A stretch of DNA of 64,000 nucleotides from Ancylobacter novellus DSM 506 (GCF_000092925.1 NC_014217.1:4216001-4280000); one strand, 5' to 3'. Shown: positions 1 through 8,727, counted from the first letter of the stretch. A program made the numbers and translations. The notes: a model not told the origin generated them from the letters alone.

Positions 1-750
1 GTCGGCCCCGCCGCGCCGCCGCCGGTTCGGCAGGCGCTCGCAGGCCGCCCGTTTCCAGCGGTCGCGGAACAGCCGGCCGAGGGCCTCCGCCGCCGCACCA
101 TCCACCGCCATCTGCACGTCGTGGAAGGGCGCATAGGCGCTGCCGGCCGGATCGATGCGGTCGGGATCGTCGGGCGTGTGCGCGGGCGTGTCCCAGCGGC
201 GGCCGGTGAGGTCCAGCCCGCCGGAGAAGGCGACGCGGTCGTCAATCACCGCGATCTTCTGGTGGTGCGAGGCGCCGAGCGGCAGCGCGTCGTCGAGGCA
301 GAGTTCGATCTGCGGCGGCGTCGACCAGAGGAAGGAATAGATCGGGGTGAGCTCGCGCTCGAAGGCGAACAGCACCGAATAGTCCCACAGGAGCAGGCGG
401 ATGCGCAGATGCGGGTTGCGCGCCACCAGCGCCGAGAGGAAGGCCGCCAGCGTCTCCGGCAGCCCGTCATCGGCCGTGCCGCTCTCGCCGACCAGCTTCA
501 TGCGGCTGTCGAGGTCCCAGCCGGCGATGTGGATGGTCTCGCGCGCGTTCAGCATCGCCTCGCGCAGCGCGCCGAAATAGGCGGCGCCGTCGACCAGCAC
601 GGCGGCGCGCTCGGCGGTCTCGACACGCCAGACATTGCGTCCGGGGCGCAGCAGCGGCCCGGATTCGAGCGGTGCCGGCGGGCCGGCCGAGCGCGGCGCC
701 GGACGTTCGGCGAGGGCGCTTTCGACGAAATCATGGACGGGCTCGGGCAT
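1..750 (-). CDS. Phospholipase D-like protein, C-terminus cut by window edge
   Basis: The reading frame runs off the left edge, so only the first 250 residues are visible. The start is the ATG at 750, the first start codon after an in-frame stop, with a GGAGA about 15 bases upstream. An HxKx4D motif lies at His163, Lys165 and Asp170, followed by a GGLDL segment. That is the first HKD half-site of the phospholipase D superfamily, whose members need two such halves, so the second should lie outside the window. An earlier segment (IHIAGWDLDSR) resembles the strand that precedes HKD sites in bacterial PLD-like phosphodiesterases. No signal peptide is obvious. The substrate (phospholipid, cardiolipin or nucleic acid) cannot be told from this part. 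The family call is firm; the function is not. Confidence 0.8.
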   Translation of the reverse strand, partial: MPEPVHDFVESALAERPAPRSAGPPAPLESGPLLRPGRNVWRVETAERAAVLVDGAAYFGALREAMLNARETIHIAGWDLDSRMKLVGESGTADDGLPETLAAFLSALVARNPHLRIRLLLWDYSVLFAFERELTPIYSFLWSTPPQIELCLDDALPLGASHHQKIAVIDDRVAFSGGLDLTGRRWDTPAHTPDDPDRIDPAGSAYAPFHDVQMAVDGAAAEALGRLFRDRWKRAACERLPNRRRRGGAD

Positions 751-909
751 CGCGGGCGAGGTCTCCGTGCGGGCGATTGTGCTGCGTCAACCGTGCTCGC
801 CTATGAGAGGTTCCGGCGCCCGTGCCGGCCTTGTCTGCCGAAGCCGCGCGGCAGCCCTGCGCCGCATGCCCTTGTCGGCCTGTCCGGGGCGCGATAATCC
901 GACCGGAAG

Positions 910-2130
910 ATGGAACGGGCAGGGTGGCTCGGCGTGGCGCAGAACGGTTCGGTCGGCATCGTCCCTGAGGTCGCGGCGCAGGCGGACGAGTTCACCCAAT
1001 GGCGCCGCACGCTGCACGCCATGCCGGAGACCGCCTTTACCGAGCATCGCACCTCGGCCTTCGTCGCCGGAAAGCTGGAGAGCTTCGGCCTGCCCGTGCA
1101 TCGCGGCCTCGCCGGCACCGGGCTGGTGGCGACGCTGAAGGGCCGGTTGGGCGATGGCCCCGCCATCGGCCTGCGCGCCGACATCGACGCGCTCGACATC
1201 CACGAGGCGACCAACCTGCCTTATCGCTCGGACACGCCGGGCAAGATGCACGCCTGCGGCCATGACGGGCACATGACCATGCTGCTCGCCGCCGCAAGCC
1301 ATCTGAGCGCGCATCCCGACTTCGCCGGCACGGTGCATTTCATCTTCCAGCCGGCCGAGGAGAACGAGGGCGGCGGGCGCGTGATGGTCGAGGAGGGGCT
1401 GTTCGACCTGTTCCCGACGCAGGCGGTCTACGGCCTGCACAACTGGCCGAACGCGCCCTTCGGCACCTTCCTCGGACGGCCGGGGCCGATGTTCGCCTCC
1501 TTCGACATCTTCGAGGTGAAGGTGATCGGCCGGGGCGCCCATGCCGCCATGCCCCAGCGCGGCATCGATCCGGTGCTGGCGGCCTCGCTGATCGTCGCGC
1601 AGCTCCAGTCCATCGTGTCGCGCTCGGTGAGCCCGCAGGAGGCGGCGGTGGTCACCGTCACCCAAATCCATGGCGGCGAGACCTGGAACATCATCCCCGA
1701 CGAAGTGGTGCTGCGCGGCACGGTGCGCAGCTTCACGCCGGAGGTGCGCGACCTCGTCGAGCAGCGCTTCCGCGCCGTGGTCGAGGGCGTCTGCGCCGCG
1801 CAGGGGGCGAGCGCCGAGATTCGCTATGAGCGCCGCTATCCCTCGCTGGTCAACCACCGCGCCGAGTTCGGGCAGGCGCTGGCCGCCGCGGGCGCGACGG
1901 TCGGCGCGGAGAACGTCGTCCCCGATTTCGAGCCGATCATGGCCGCCGAGGACTTCGCCTATATGCTGGAAAGGGTGCCGGGCGCCTATCTCTGCCTTGC
2001 CAGCGGCCCCGGCCCGAACCTGCACAACGCCCAGTACGACTTCAATGACGGGCTCATCCCCGTCGGCGCCAGCTACTGGGTCAACCTCGTCCATTCGCTG
2101 CTGAAGCCGGGCGCTGCCCCCGCCGCATGA
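910..2130 (+). CDS. M20 family amidohydrolase (hippurate hydrolase type)
   Basis: A 406-residue protein of the M20/HipO metallopeptidase family, which hydrolyses N-acyl or amide bonds of amino-acid derivatives with a two-metal centre. The metal-binding motif HACGHDGH is at residues 114-121. A PAEENEGG segment follows and supplies the catalytic and bridging glutamates, and a later HAAMPQRGIDP segment marks the dimerisation domain boundary. No secretion signal is seen, so it is probably cytoplasmic. The ATG at 910 is preceded by GGAAG at a very short distance, so an internal GTG at about 936 is a possible alternative start. It is followed closely by an MFS transporter on the same strand, so import and hydrolysis of a shared substrate is conceivable. 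The precise substrate is unknown. Confidence 0.88.
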   Translation: MERAGWLGVAQNGSVGIVPEVAAQADEFTQWRRTLHAMPETAFTEHRTSAFVAGKLESFGLPVHRGLAGTGLVATLKGRLGDGPAIGLRADIDALDIHEATNLPYRSDTPGKMHACGHDGHMTMLLAAASHLSAHPDFAGTVHFIFQPAEENEGGGRVMVEEGLFDLFPTQAVYGLHNWPNAPFGTFLGRPGPMFASFDIFEVKVIGRGAHAAMPQRGIDPVLAASLIVAQLQSIVSRSVSPQEAAVVTVTQIHGGETWNIIPDEVVLRGTVRSFTPEVRDLVEQRFRAVVEGVCAAQGASAEIRYERRYPSLVNHRAEFGQALAAAGATVGAENVVPDFEPIMAAEDFAYMLERVPGAYLCLASGPGPNLHNAQYDFNDGLIPVGASYWVNLVHSLLKPGAAPAA

Positions 2131-2143
2131 GAGTCCGCGTGAC

Positions 2144-3376
2144 GTGACCGCCGCCGCCCCCGCCACGCATGTCCCCCCGCCCAACGGGCGCAGCCTGTTC
2201 ATCGTCGGGCTCGGCGTCGGCCAAGTCTGCTCCTGGGGCACGCTCTATTACAGCTTCCCGCAGATCGCCCAGGCGATGAGCGTGGAGCTGGGCTGGTCCA
2301 AGGCCGAGCTCTACGGCGCCGCCACCCTCGGCCTCGCGCTGGGCGGCCTCGCCGCCTATCCGGTCGGCGCCGCCATAGACCGCGGCCATGGCCGGGCGAT
2401 CATGACCGGCGGCTCGCTGCTGGCGGGACTGCTCTTCGTGCTTTGGGCGCATGCGGACAGCATGGCGCTGTTCTATCTGGCGGTGGCCGGCATCGGCTGC
2501 ATGCAGGCGGCGACGCTGTACGATCCCGCCTTCGCGGTGATCGCCCGGCGCGCCGGCCCGCTCAACGCCCGGCCCGGCATCACCGCGCTGACGCTCTGGG
2601 GCGGCTTCGCCTCCACCGTGTTCATCCCGCTGATCCAGCTCCTGCTCGACAATGTCGGCTGGCGCGACACGCTGCTGGTGCTCGGCGCGGTCAATATCGT
2701 GATCTGCGGGACGGTGAACTTCCTTTCCATCGATCCCTCGCTCGACGCCGCCCCGCCGCGCGTGGCGGGTGCTCCCGCGCCGGGGCGCGGGGCGGTCGCC
2801 GAGGTGCTGCGCCGGCCGGTGTTCTGGGCGCTGGCGGCGGCCTTCACCGCCTATGCGGCGATGTTCTCCGGCTTCACCTTCCACCTCTACCCGCTGCTGG
2901 TCGAGCGCGGCTTCGACACGGCGAGCGTGGTCAGCGCCATCGCGCTGATCGGCCCGGCGCAGGTGGCCGGGCGCGTCGCCGTCTCGGTGCTGGCGCCGCG
3001 GGTGCCGGTGCGCGTAGTCGGCTCGTTCATCGTGGCGATCTTCCCCGTCGCCTTCCTGGCGCTGGAGTTCATGCCGCCGCATTTCGAATGGGTGGCGCTG
3101 TTCGCCCTTGCGCTCGGCGTGGCGAACGGCCTCGTCACCATCGTGCGCGGCCTCGTCGTGCCGGAGCTGCTGACAAGGCGCGCCTATGGCGCGGTGAACG
3201 GCGCGCTGGCCATGCCGGCCACCATCTCGCGCGCGCTCGCTCCGGTGGGCCTTGCCATGCTGTGGACCGCCGCCGGCTCCTACGACCCGGTGCTGATCAC
3301 CGTCATCGCCTTCTCGGTGGTGTTCGCCGCCGGCTTCTGGTGCGCGGCGCTGATGGCGCGGCCGGTCGAGGACTAG
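2144..3376 (+). CDS. MFS transporter
   Basis: A 410-residue integral membrane protein starting at GTG 2144, 13 bases after the amidohydrolase stop. It has about 12 hydrophobic segments. A YPVGAAIDRGHGR loop after the second or third helix matches the conserved cytoplasmic loop of the major facilitator superfamily. The short hydrophilic N-terminus and the mid-protein linker (about residues 195-225, Pro/Ala-rich) fit the two-bundle architecture. The close spacing suggests cotranscription with the upstream M20 hydrolase, so an amide or N-acyl amino acid is a plausible cargo, but that is inference from context only. It converges with the TauE/SafE gene, leaving only 3 bases between the stop codons. 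Confidence 0.88.
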   Translation: MTAAAPATHVPPPNGRSLFIVGLGVGQVCSWGTLYYSFPQIAQAMSVELGWSKAELYGAATLGLALGGLAAYPVGAAIDRGHGRAIMTGGSLLAGLLFVLWAHADSMALFYLAVAGIGCMQAATLYDPAFAVIARRAGPLNARPGITALTLWGGFASTVFIPLIQLLLDNVGWRDTLLVLGAVNIVICGTVNFLSIDPSLDAAPPRVAGAPAPGRGAVAEVLRRPVFWALAAAFTAYAAMFSGFTFHLYPLLVERGFDTASVVSAIALIGPAQVAGRVAVSVLAPRVPVRVVGSFIVAIFPVAFLALEFMPPHFEWVALFALALGVANGLVTIVRGLVVPELLTRRAYGAVNGALAMPATISRALAPVGLAMLWTAAGSYDPVLITVIAFSVVFAAGFWCAALMARPVED

Positions 3377-3379
3377 GGT

Positions 3380-4138
3380 TCAGAAGCCGAGCATCTCGCT
3401 CGCGCCGTCCCAGGTGAGCTTGAGCGAGATCAGGAACAGCGCCGCCACCACCAGCCGGTAGAACAGCTTCTCGGGCAGCACACGGGTCAGCCTCACGCCG
3501 ACGAAGGTCGCCGCCACCGCCACCGGGATGAGCAGCGCGGTGACGGCGAGATTGTCGGCGTTGAGCTGCCCCAGCGCCCAGTAGGGCACCAGCTTCAGGG
3601 CGTTGACCACGGCGAAGGTGAGGGTGGTGGTGCCGGCATAGACCATCTTCGGCAGCTTCTGCGGCACCACATACATCTGGTAGGGCGGCCCGCCGGCATG
3701 GCTGACGAAGCTGGTGAAGCCCGACACCGCGCCCCAGAAGACGCCGCGCGGCAGGTCTGCCGGGCGCGCCACCCTGCCCGCGCCGCCGAACCAGCGCATC
3801 AGGCAGAAGGCGATCCCTACGCCGCCGACGATCAGCATCACCATCGCCTCGGTGACGATGGAGGCGGTGGCCCAGCCGATGCCGATGCCGAGCGTGGAAG
3901 CCGGAATGAGGATGGCGAGGTTGCGGCCGGAGAATTCGCGCCGGTAGGCCCAGACGCCGAACATGTCACTGATGACGTAGACCGGCAGCAGCAGGCCGGC
4001 GGCGGTGATCGGCGACATGAACAGCGCCATGGTCGGCACGGCGAGGCCGCCGATCATCGGCACGCCGCCCTTGCTCATGCCGACGAAGAACGCCGCCATG
4101 CCGGCGGCGAGCACGAAGCCGAGGTCGGGAGTGATCAT
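3380..4138 (-). CDS. TauE/SafE (TSUP) family membrane transporter
   Basis: A 252-residue polytopic protein of the TauE/SafE family. It has the typical N-terminal GMSKGG(V/I)P segment (about residues 20-30) and a second family repeat around a SHAGGPPYQMY motif near the middle. Both halves resemble the repeat motif of bacterial exporters of sulfite, sulfoacetate and related anions. Seven to eight hydrophobic helices are apparent. The start is the ATG at 4138. The neighbouring transaldolase lies upstream on the same strand, separated by about 60 bases that contain a GC-rich hairpin. Family membership is clear. The transported anion cannot be assigned, and no sulfur-metabolism gene adjoins it. 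Confidence 0.87.
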   Translation of the reverse strand: MITPDLGFVLAAGMAAFFVGMSKGGVPMIGGLAVPTMALFMSPITAAGLLLPVYVISDMFGVWAYRREFSGRNLAILIPASTLGIGIGWATASIVTEAMVMLIVGGVGIAFCLMRWFGGAGRVARPADLPRGVFWGAVSGFTSFVSHAGGPPYQMYVVPQKLPKMVYAGTTTLTFAVVNALKLVPYWALGQLNADNLAVTALLIPVAVAATFVGVRLTRVLPEKLFYRLVVAALFLISLKLTWDGASEMLGF

Positions 4139-4162
4139 GGAAGGGCACGCGGAAGGATGGGC

Positions 4163-4184
4163 GAGGAGGGCGGGCGCCCTCCTC
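4163..4184 (-). terminator. GC-rich hairpin after tal
   Basis: A 9-bp inverted repeat GAGGAGGGC / GCCCTCCTC separated by 4 bases lies just after the tal stop codon and before the TSUP gene. There is no T-run after it on the minus strand, so it is at best a weak terminator or an mRNA-stabilising hairpin. Confidence 0.4.
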
Positions 4185-4200
4185 CGAAAGCGCGCTTCTA

Positions 4201-5172
4201 TCAGGCGGCCTGCGCCCCTTCCAGACGCTTGGCGACGAGGCCGCGCAGGGTGCGCAGGTCCTTGACGAAGAGGCGGATGCCTTCCGAGAGCTTCTCGGTC
4301 GCCATCTGGTCCTCGTTGAGGGCAAAGCGGAATGCCTTCTCGTCGAGCGAGAGCTTCGCCGGCGCGCCTTCGGTGTTGGCGGGGTCGAGCTTGCGCTCCA
4401 GCACGCCGTCATCGGCGGCGAGCTGGTCGAGCAGCGCCGGGCCGATGGTGAGGCGGTCGCAGCCGGCCAGCGCCTCGATCTCGCCGGTGTTGCGGAAGGA
4501 GGCGCCCATGACCACGGTCGGGAGGCCGTGCTTCTTGTAATAGGCGTAGATCTGCCGCACCGACTTCACGCCCGGATCGGTCTCGGAGGTGAACGGACCT
4601 TCGCCCGCCTTGACGTGCCAGTCGAGGATGCGGCCGACGAAGGGGGAGATCAGGAAGGCGCCGGCATCGGCGGCGGCCGCGGCCTGCGTGAGCGAGAACA
4701 GCAGCGTCAGGTTGCAGTCGATGCCTTCCTTCTGCAGCACCTCGGCGGCGCGGATGCCCTCCCAGGTCGAGGCGACCTTGATGAGGATGCGCTCGCGTCC
4801 GACGCCGCGCGCCTCATAGGCGGCGATGAAGGACCGCGCCTTGGCGAGCGTCGCCTGGGTGTCGAAGGAGAGGTCCGCGTCGACCTCGGTGGAGACCCGG
4901 CCGGGCACGATGGTGGAGAGCTCGGCGCCGAAGTTCAGCGCCAGCCGGTCGCAGGTGGCGTTGATCGCCGCCTCGCGCGAGCCGCCCTGCCGGCCGCCCC
5001 AGTCGATCGCCTCGTCGACGAGGTGGGCATAGGCCGGCATCTCGGCGGCCTTGAGCAGCAGGGTCGGGTTGGTGGTGCAGTCCTGCGGCTTCAGCCGGCG
5101 TACCGTTTCGATGTCGCCGGTGTCGGAGACGACGACGGTCATGGCACGCAGTTGGTCGAGCTTGGAGGGCAT
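4201..5172 (-). CDS. tal: Transaldolase
   Basis: A 323-residue transaldolase of the long TalB type, which transfers dihydroxyacetone between sedoheptulose-7-phosphate and glyceraldehyde-3-phosphate in the non-oxidative pentose phosphate pathway. The Schiff-base lysine falls at residue 132 within [16 protein letters not shown], the same number as in E. coli TalB. Other family signatures seen are [12 protein letters not shown] near residue 31 and DCNLTLLFS after the active site. Length is normal for the class. The start at ATG 5172 is followed directly by the conserved SKLDQL segment. It is cytoplasmic. A 7-bp inverted repeat 54 bases upstream may be a regulatory site. Confidence 0.96.
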   Translation of the reverse strand: MPSKLDQLRAMTVVVSDTGDIETVRRLKPQDCTTNPTLLLKAAEMPAYAHLVDEAIDWGGRQGGSREAAINATCDRLALNFGAELSTIVPGRVSTEVDADLSFDTQATLAKARSFIAAYEARGVGRERILIKVASTWEGIRAAEVLQKEGIDCNLTLLFSLTQAAAAADAGAFLISPFVGRILDWHVKAGEGPFTSETDPGVKSVRQIYAYYKKHGLPTVVMGASFRNTGEIEALAGCDRLTIGPALLDQLAADDGVLERKLDPANTEGAPAKLSLDEKAFRFALNEDQMATEKLSEGIRLFVKDLRTLRGLVAKRLEGAQAA

Positions 5173-5225
5173 GGTGCTGTCTCTCTTCTCGCGGGGGGCG
5201 GGCGTCGGGCGGCCGTTCCGCAGGC

Positions 5226-5242
5226 GCTGATCGGTGATCAGC
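5226..5242. promoter_or_regulatory. 7-bp inverted repeat upstream of tal
   Basis: GCTGATC-GGT-GATCAGC is a perfect 7-bp inverted repeat with a 3-base centre, 54 bases upstream of the tal start. Its size and placement fit a dimeric repressor or activator site. No cognate regulator is visible, so the role is a guess. The rest of 5173-5394 shows no gene. Confidence 0.35.
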
Positions 5243-5394
5243 TTCCTTGGATCACACTTCAGCCGCCTTCTTCAAGGTATCTCGCCGGTAGCCGCCGCGT
5301 GTGACGGGCGCGTGACCCGGCCTTGTCGGCGACTGTGGGGCGGCGTAAAGCTTGACGTCGGGCGTACGGCGAGCGGCCGTCTGCGGGGCCTGCG

Positions 5395-6237
5395 ATGGAC
5401 GATATTCACTACCGCGAATACAAGATCCTGCTTCGGCCGGAACGCTTCTTCGACCCCCATCAGTTCGAGGTGTACTGGCATAAGCTGTGCCTGATCGCAC
5501 CCGAGTTCAAGGTCGGCGTCACCACCAACAAGGACGGCTTCAAGCGGCAGGTCCGCGAGGTGCTATTCTACGACACGCCGGACTACGACCTTTACCGCAA
5601 CGCCTTCATCCTGCGGAAACGCACCTTCTACACTGATGGCTGGCCCGACCACGAGCACGAGCTGGCGCTGAAGTTTCGCCACCCGGACCTCGCCACCGCC
5701 GCCGCCGTCGACGTCATCCCGCATCTGAGCGGCAAGGCCGACATCAAGTTCAAGGAAGAGCTGCTGCCGGCGAAGGACAGCCTGGGCGGCATCCGCTCGC
5801 TCTACTCGCATAATTGCGTGCTGCTCAGCCCCGGCCTCGTGCTCGACGAGGGGCTGGAGCGCATCGCCACCGTGTTCCCCGAGCTCGCCGCGCATTGCCC
5901 GGCCGACAAGGAGAAGAAGATCGGGCAGGTGAACAACCTGTCGGTCGAGGAGGTGCAGGTGAATGTCGGCTCCTTCGACTTCGGCCACGGCCTCGTCGCC
6001 AAGGCGACCATCTCGGTCTGGCGCGACCGCGCCACCGAGACCTCGATCATCGGCGAGTTCGCCTTCCAGGCGAAGTTCGACCGCTATGACGAGGTGCACG
6101 TCAAGGCGCGCGCCCGCTCGGAGGAGTTCTTCAAGGCGGCGCAGACCCATGCCCCCGAATGGGTGAAGCTCGGCGCCACCAAGACGGCGCTGGTCTACAA
6201 TTTCGGCAAGCAGCTCGTGGCCAGCCACGAAAGCTGA
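5395..6237 (+). CDS. CYTH-like (triphosphate tunnel) domain protein
   Basis: A 280-residue protein with the sequence pattern of the CYTH / triphosphate tunnel metalloenzyme fold. An N-terminal E-x-K strand (Glu8-Tyr9-Lys10) is followed by YDTPD at 59-63, by LRKR at 73-76 and by ELALK at 89-93. In known members these alternate acidic and basic strands line an eight-stranded tunnel that binds triphosphate and metal. The C-terminal half (about 150-280) is less typical and ends in a hydrophilic helix-rich region. It is probably cytoplasmic because no signal or membrane segment is seen. The substrate (inorganic triphosphate, thiamine triphosphate, nucleotide or other) is unknown. A chromate transporter pair follows 22 bases downstream. 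Confidence 0.65.
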   Translation: MDDIHYREYKILLRPERFFDPHQFEVYWHKLCLIAPEFKVGVTTNKDGFKRQVREVLFYDTPDYDLYRNAFILRKRTFYTDGWPDHEHELALKFRHPDLATAAAVDVIPHLSGKADIKFKEELLPAKDSLGGIRSLYSHNCVLLSPGLVLDEGLERIATVFPELAAHCPADKEKKIGQVNNLSVEEVQVNVGSFDFGHGLVAKATISVWRDRATETSIIGEFAFQAKFDRYDEVHVKARARSEEFFKAAQTHAPEWVKLGATKTALVYNFGKQLVASHES

Positions 6238-6259
6238 TCCTCCTCGCGAGTTCCCCCGC

Positions 6260-6889
6260 ATGAACACGCCTGCGCAGCCCGGACCGGGCGCCGCTCCCGA
6301 CACTGAAGCGGCGCCCTATGCGGTGCCGCGCGACGTGAAGCTGTGGGACATCTTCCTCACCTTCCTCGGCATCGGCGCGGTCAGCTTCGGCGGCGGCGTG
6401 GTGGCCTATCTCAGGGCCGGGCTGGTGATCCGCAAGCGCTGGCTCGACGAGGAGCACTTCCTCTCGGCGCTGGAGATCTCGCAGGCGCTGCCGGGGCTGA
6501 ACGCCACCAATATGAGCATCATCGTCGGCGACCGGCTGCGCGGCGTGTGGGGCTCGATCATCGCCTTCCTCGGCATCACCCTGCCGGGCGGCACGATGGT
6601 GCTGGTGCTCGGCGTCGCCTATGCCGCCAACGCCTCCAACCCCTACGTCAACGCGGCACTGGTCGGCGTCGGCGCGGCGGCGGTGGGCATGCTCTCGGCG
6701 GTGACGTTGCAGATCGGCCGCAAGCAGCTCGGCAGCCTGGTCGACATCGCCATCATCCTGGTCACCGTCGGCATGGTGAGCTTCCTGCACATCTCGCTGA
6801 TCTGGGTGCTGCTCACCGTCGGGCCGGTCGCGGTCTTCCTCTACCGGCCGCGCCGGCAGGCCGCCGATGCGCCGGGATCGTCCGAATGA
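6260..6889 (+). CDS. Chromate transporter, N-terminal-type half
   Basis: A 209-residue membrane protein of the CHR (ChrA) family in its short, single-domain form. It carries the family motif FGGGVVAYLRAGL near residues 50-65 and the LPGLNATNMSIIVGDRLRG segment that matches the PGPxxxNxxxxxG motif of CHR domains. Five to six hydrophobic helices are present. Short CHR proteins occur as adjacent pairs that work together, and the next gene is the partner: its ATG overlaps this stop codon (ATGA at 6886-6889). The family exports chromate or a related oxyanion by proton-coupled transport. The proline-glycine motif is slightly altered (LPGLN instead of PGPN), so chromate specificity is not assured. 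Confidence 0.85.
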   Translation: MNTPAQPGPGAAPDTEAAPYAVPRDVKLWDIFLTFLGIGAVSFGGGVVAYLRAGLVIRKRWLDEEHFLSALEISQALPGLNATNMSIIVGDRLRGVWGSIIAFLGITLPGGTMVLVLGVAYAANASNPYVNAALVGVGAAAVGMLSAVTLQIGRKQLGSLVDIAIILVTVGMVSFLHISLIWVLLTVGPVAVFLYRPRRQAADAPGSSE

Positions 6890-7431
6890 ACGAGAACCTC
6901 TCCGTCCTCGGCGTCTTCGCGCTGCTCTCGGTACTGGCGGTCGGCGGCGGCGCCGCCGTGCTGCCGGAGACCAAGGCGCTGGTGGTGGAGAGCCATCACT
7001 GGCTGACCGATGACGGCTTTCGCGACATATACGGCCTCGGCCAGGTGGTGCCGGGGCCGAACATGCTGATGGTCATCGTCATCGGCTACCACGTCACCGG
7101 CTATGTCGGGGCGCTGCTCGCCTTCCTCGGGTTCTTCGTGCCGGCGGGCGTCATCTCCTGGGGCGCCTCGCGGGTGTGGGACCATTTCGAGGGCTCGCCC
7201 TGGCGGCGCTCGTTGCAGCAGGGCATGGCGCCGCTGGTGGTCGGTCTGATGGCGGCCGGCACCATTTCCATCGCCCGCACCGCCATCGACGGCGTGCTCA
7301 CGATTCTGATCGCGGTGGCGGTGTTCGCCGGGGTCTATTTCGTGAAGAAGGTCAATCCGGCGATCCTGGTGCTGGGCGGTGGGCTGGTCGGTCTCGCGCT
7401 GCTGAGCGGTTCCGGCGCCGGCATACCCTGA
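6886..7431 (+). CDS. Chromate transporter, C-terminal-type half
   Basis: A 181-residue partner of the preceding CHR protein. The ATG at 6886 overlaps the upstream stop by 4 bases, which implies translational coupling. It shows the second-half signatures VGGGAAVLPE near the N-terminus and LGQVVPGPNMLMVIVIGYH (about residues 48-66), with the canonical PGPN. About six hydrophobic helices are present. Short CHR halves have opposite membrane orientation in studied systems and are needed together; that is family knowledge, not visible here. A second, diverged pair is encoded at 27540-28651. Confidence 0.86.
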   Translation: MNENLSVLGVFALLSVLAVGGGAAVLPETKALVVESHHWLTDDGFRDIYGLGQVVPGPNMLMVIVIGYHVTGYVGALLAFLGFFVPAGVISWGASRVWDHFEGSPWRRSLQQGMAPLVVGLMAAGTISIARTAIDGVLTILIAVAVFAGVYFVKKVNPAILVLGGGLVGLALLSGSGAGIP

Positions 7432-7589
7432 CGCTCGTATCTCCCTCATCTCGGGACTGACCCGGGGGCCAGTCCGCGAAACGCCATCTGCGGGCCAGAT
7501 TTTTTTCGCTGTCCCATGGGGTTACGTCTGGCGTCGGAAAAGCGGCGTGCTATCGTTCAGCGTCGGTCTTCAACGCTCGGGAGTGCTTC

Positions 7590-7928
7590 ATGCGTAGCCT
7601 TTCCGTGTCTTTCATCCTCTCCTTCCGCAAGATCGTCCTCGGCGCGGCCTTCGCGCTGGGAATGATCGTCGCCACCAGCCTTGGCGGCGGCACTGCCCAG
7701 GCCGGCGTCGCCACCCCGGCGCTCGGCACCTCGTCCATCGTCCTGCCCGCCACCGCCCCGCTCACCGAGAATGTGCGCTGGGTCTGCGGCGTCTGGCATT
7801 GCTGGTGGCGTCCGGGCTGGAACTACTGGTACGTGCCGCCTTATGCGCGCGCCTGGGGCCCGCCGGTTCGTCAGGGCTGCTTCTGGCGCCGCACCTGGGG
7901 CGGCGGCTGGGTGCACGTCTGCCGGTGA
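7590..7928 (+). CDS. Small Trp-rich secreted protein, unknown function
   Basis: A 112-residue protein with a clear N-terminal signal peptide (positively charged start, hydrophobic stretch about residues 15-32, AQA-type cleavage near residue 37). The mature part is about 75 residues and unusually rich in tryptophan, tyrosine, proline and glycine, especially WHCWWRPGWNYWYVPPY, and it has three cysteines near the ends of that block. Small periplasmic proteins of this kind are common in Hyphomicrobiales, but I know no function. The gene stands alone and ends in a strong rho-independent terminator. Confidence 0.75.
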   Translation: MRSLSVSFILSFRKIVLGAAFALGMIVATSLGGGTAQAGVATPALGTSSIVLPATAPLTENVRWVCGVWHCWWRPGWNYWYVPPYARAWGPPVRQGCFWRRTWGGGWVHVCR

Positions 7929-7964
7929 TCCCGGCCTGACATCGAGCCGCGTCGCGGCCCGCGG

Positions 7965-7990
7965 AAAGGGCGCCCCTCGGCGCCCTTTTT
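7965..7990 (+). terminator. Rho-independent terminator
   Basis: A perfect 10-bp stem AAAGGGCGCC / GGCGCCCTTT with a CCTC loop ends in a run of five T's, 37 bases after the stop of the Trp-rich secreted protein gene. This is a textbook intrinsic terminator on the plus strand. Confidence 0.88.
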
Positions 7991-8037
7991 CGCGCCTGTC
8001 CCAATGAACGTGCGAAGATGAGAAAGCTGGGGTGAGG

Positions 8038-8721
8038 ATGCAGATGTTCCGCGCGGGCGGCCGCCCGCTGCTGTTCGCCAGCTTCGCCACCATCGTCGCC
8101 GGCTTCGTCGACGCGGTCGGCTATGCCTATCTCGGCGGGTTGTTCCTGTCCTTCATGAGCGGCAACAGCACAAGGCTCGGCATCCAGCTCGCCGATGGTC
8201 AGTGGGAGGTCGTGCTGGTCACGCTCTCCGTCATCGCCAGCTTCATCCTTGGCGCGCTCCTCGGCACGCTGGTCGCCGACGCCGCCCAGGAATGGAAGCT
8301 GGTGGCGGTGCTCGGCAGCGAGGTCGGGCTGTTCGCGCTCGCGATGGTGCTCACCGCCGCCGGCATCGGCAAGCTTTCGCTGCTGCCGGTCGCGGTGGCG
8401 ATGGGCATGCAGAACAACGTGCATCAGGTCATCGCCGGCGCCGATATCGGCAAGAGCTTCGTCACCGGCGCGCTGTTCGGCTGCGGCCAGGCGCTGGCGC
8501 ACTGGCTGCGCGGCAAGGAGCGGCCGTCCGAGGCACTGGCCTATGCCGGCTCATGGGCCTCCTTCGTCGCCGGCGCCTGCATCGGCGCGCTGCTGCTGGC
8601 GGCGGCGGGGCTGGTCCCGGCCATGGCGGCGGCGTGCCTGCTGCTGGCCGCTCTGACCGGGCTGGCCTTCCTGTTCCACGGCCATCTCATCCGGCCGCTG
8701 GCGAGGGAGGGCGGCGAGTAG
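8038..8721 (+). CDS. DUF1275 (YoaK) family membrane protein
   Basis: A 227-residue inner-membrane protein of the DUF1275/YoaK family. It has the signature FVDAVGYAYLGGLFLSFM near the N-terminus followed by SGNSTRLG, matching the conserved FMTGN-like motif of the family. About six hydrophobic helices are present and the C-terminus is short and basic. The function of the family is not established. I chose ATG 8038; an in-frame GTG at 8032 would add two residues, and the GGGGTGAGG just upstream could serve either start weakly. It converges with a small secreted protein gene 6 bases away. Confidence 0.86.
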   Translation: MQMFRAGGRPLLFASFATIVAGFVDAVGYAYLGGLFLSFMSGNSTRLGIQLADGQWEVVLVTLSVIASFILGALLGTLVADAAQEWKLVAVLGSEVGLFALAMVLTAAGIGKLSLLPVAVAMGMQNNVHQVIAGADIGKSFVTGALFGCGQALAHWLRGKERPSEALAYAGSWASFVAGACIGALLLAAAGLVPAMAAACLLLAALTGLAFLFHGHLIRPLAREGGE

Positions 8722-8727
8722 GCCGGA

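Noticed and set aside
787..2241. Long minus-strand frame opposite the M20 gene
   Set aside because: Rich in Arg, His, Gln and Ala with no family pattern; in high-GC DNA such antisense frames are a codon-bias shadow. The plus strand has the HACGHDGH motif.
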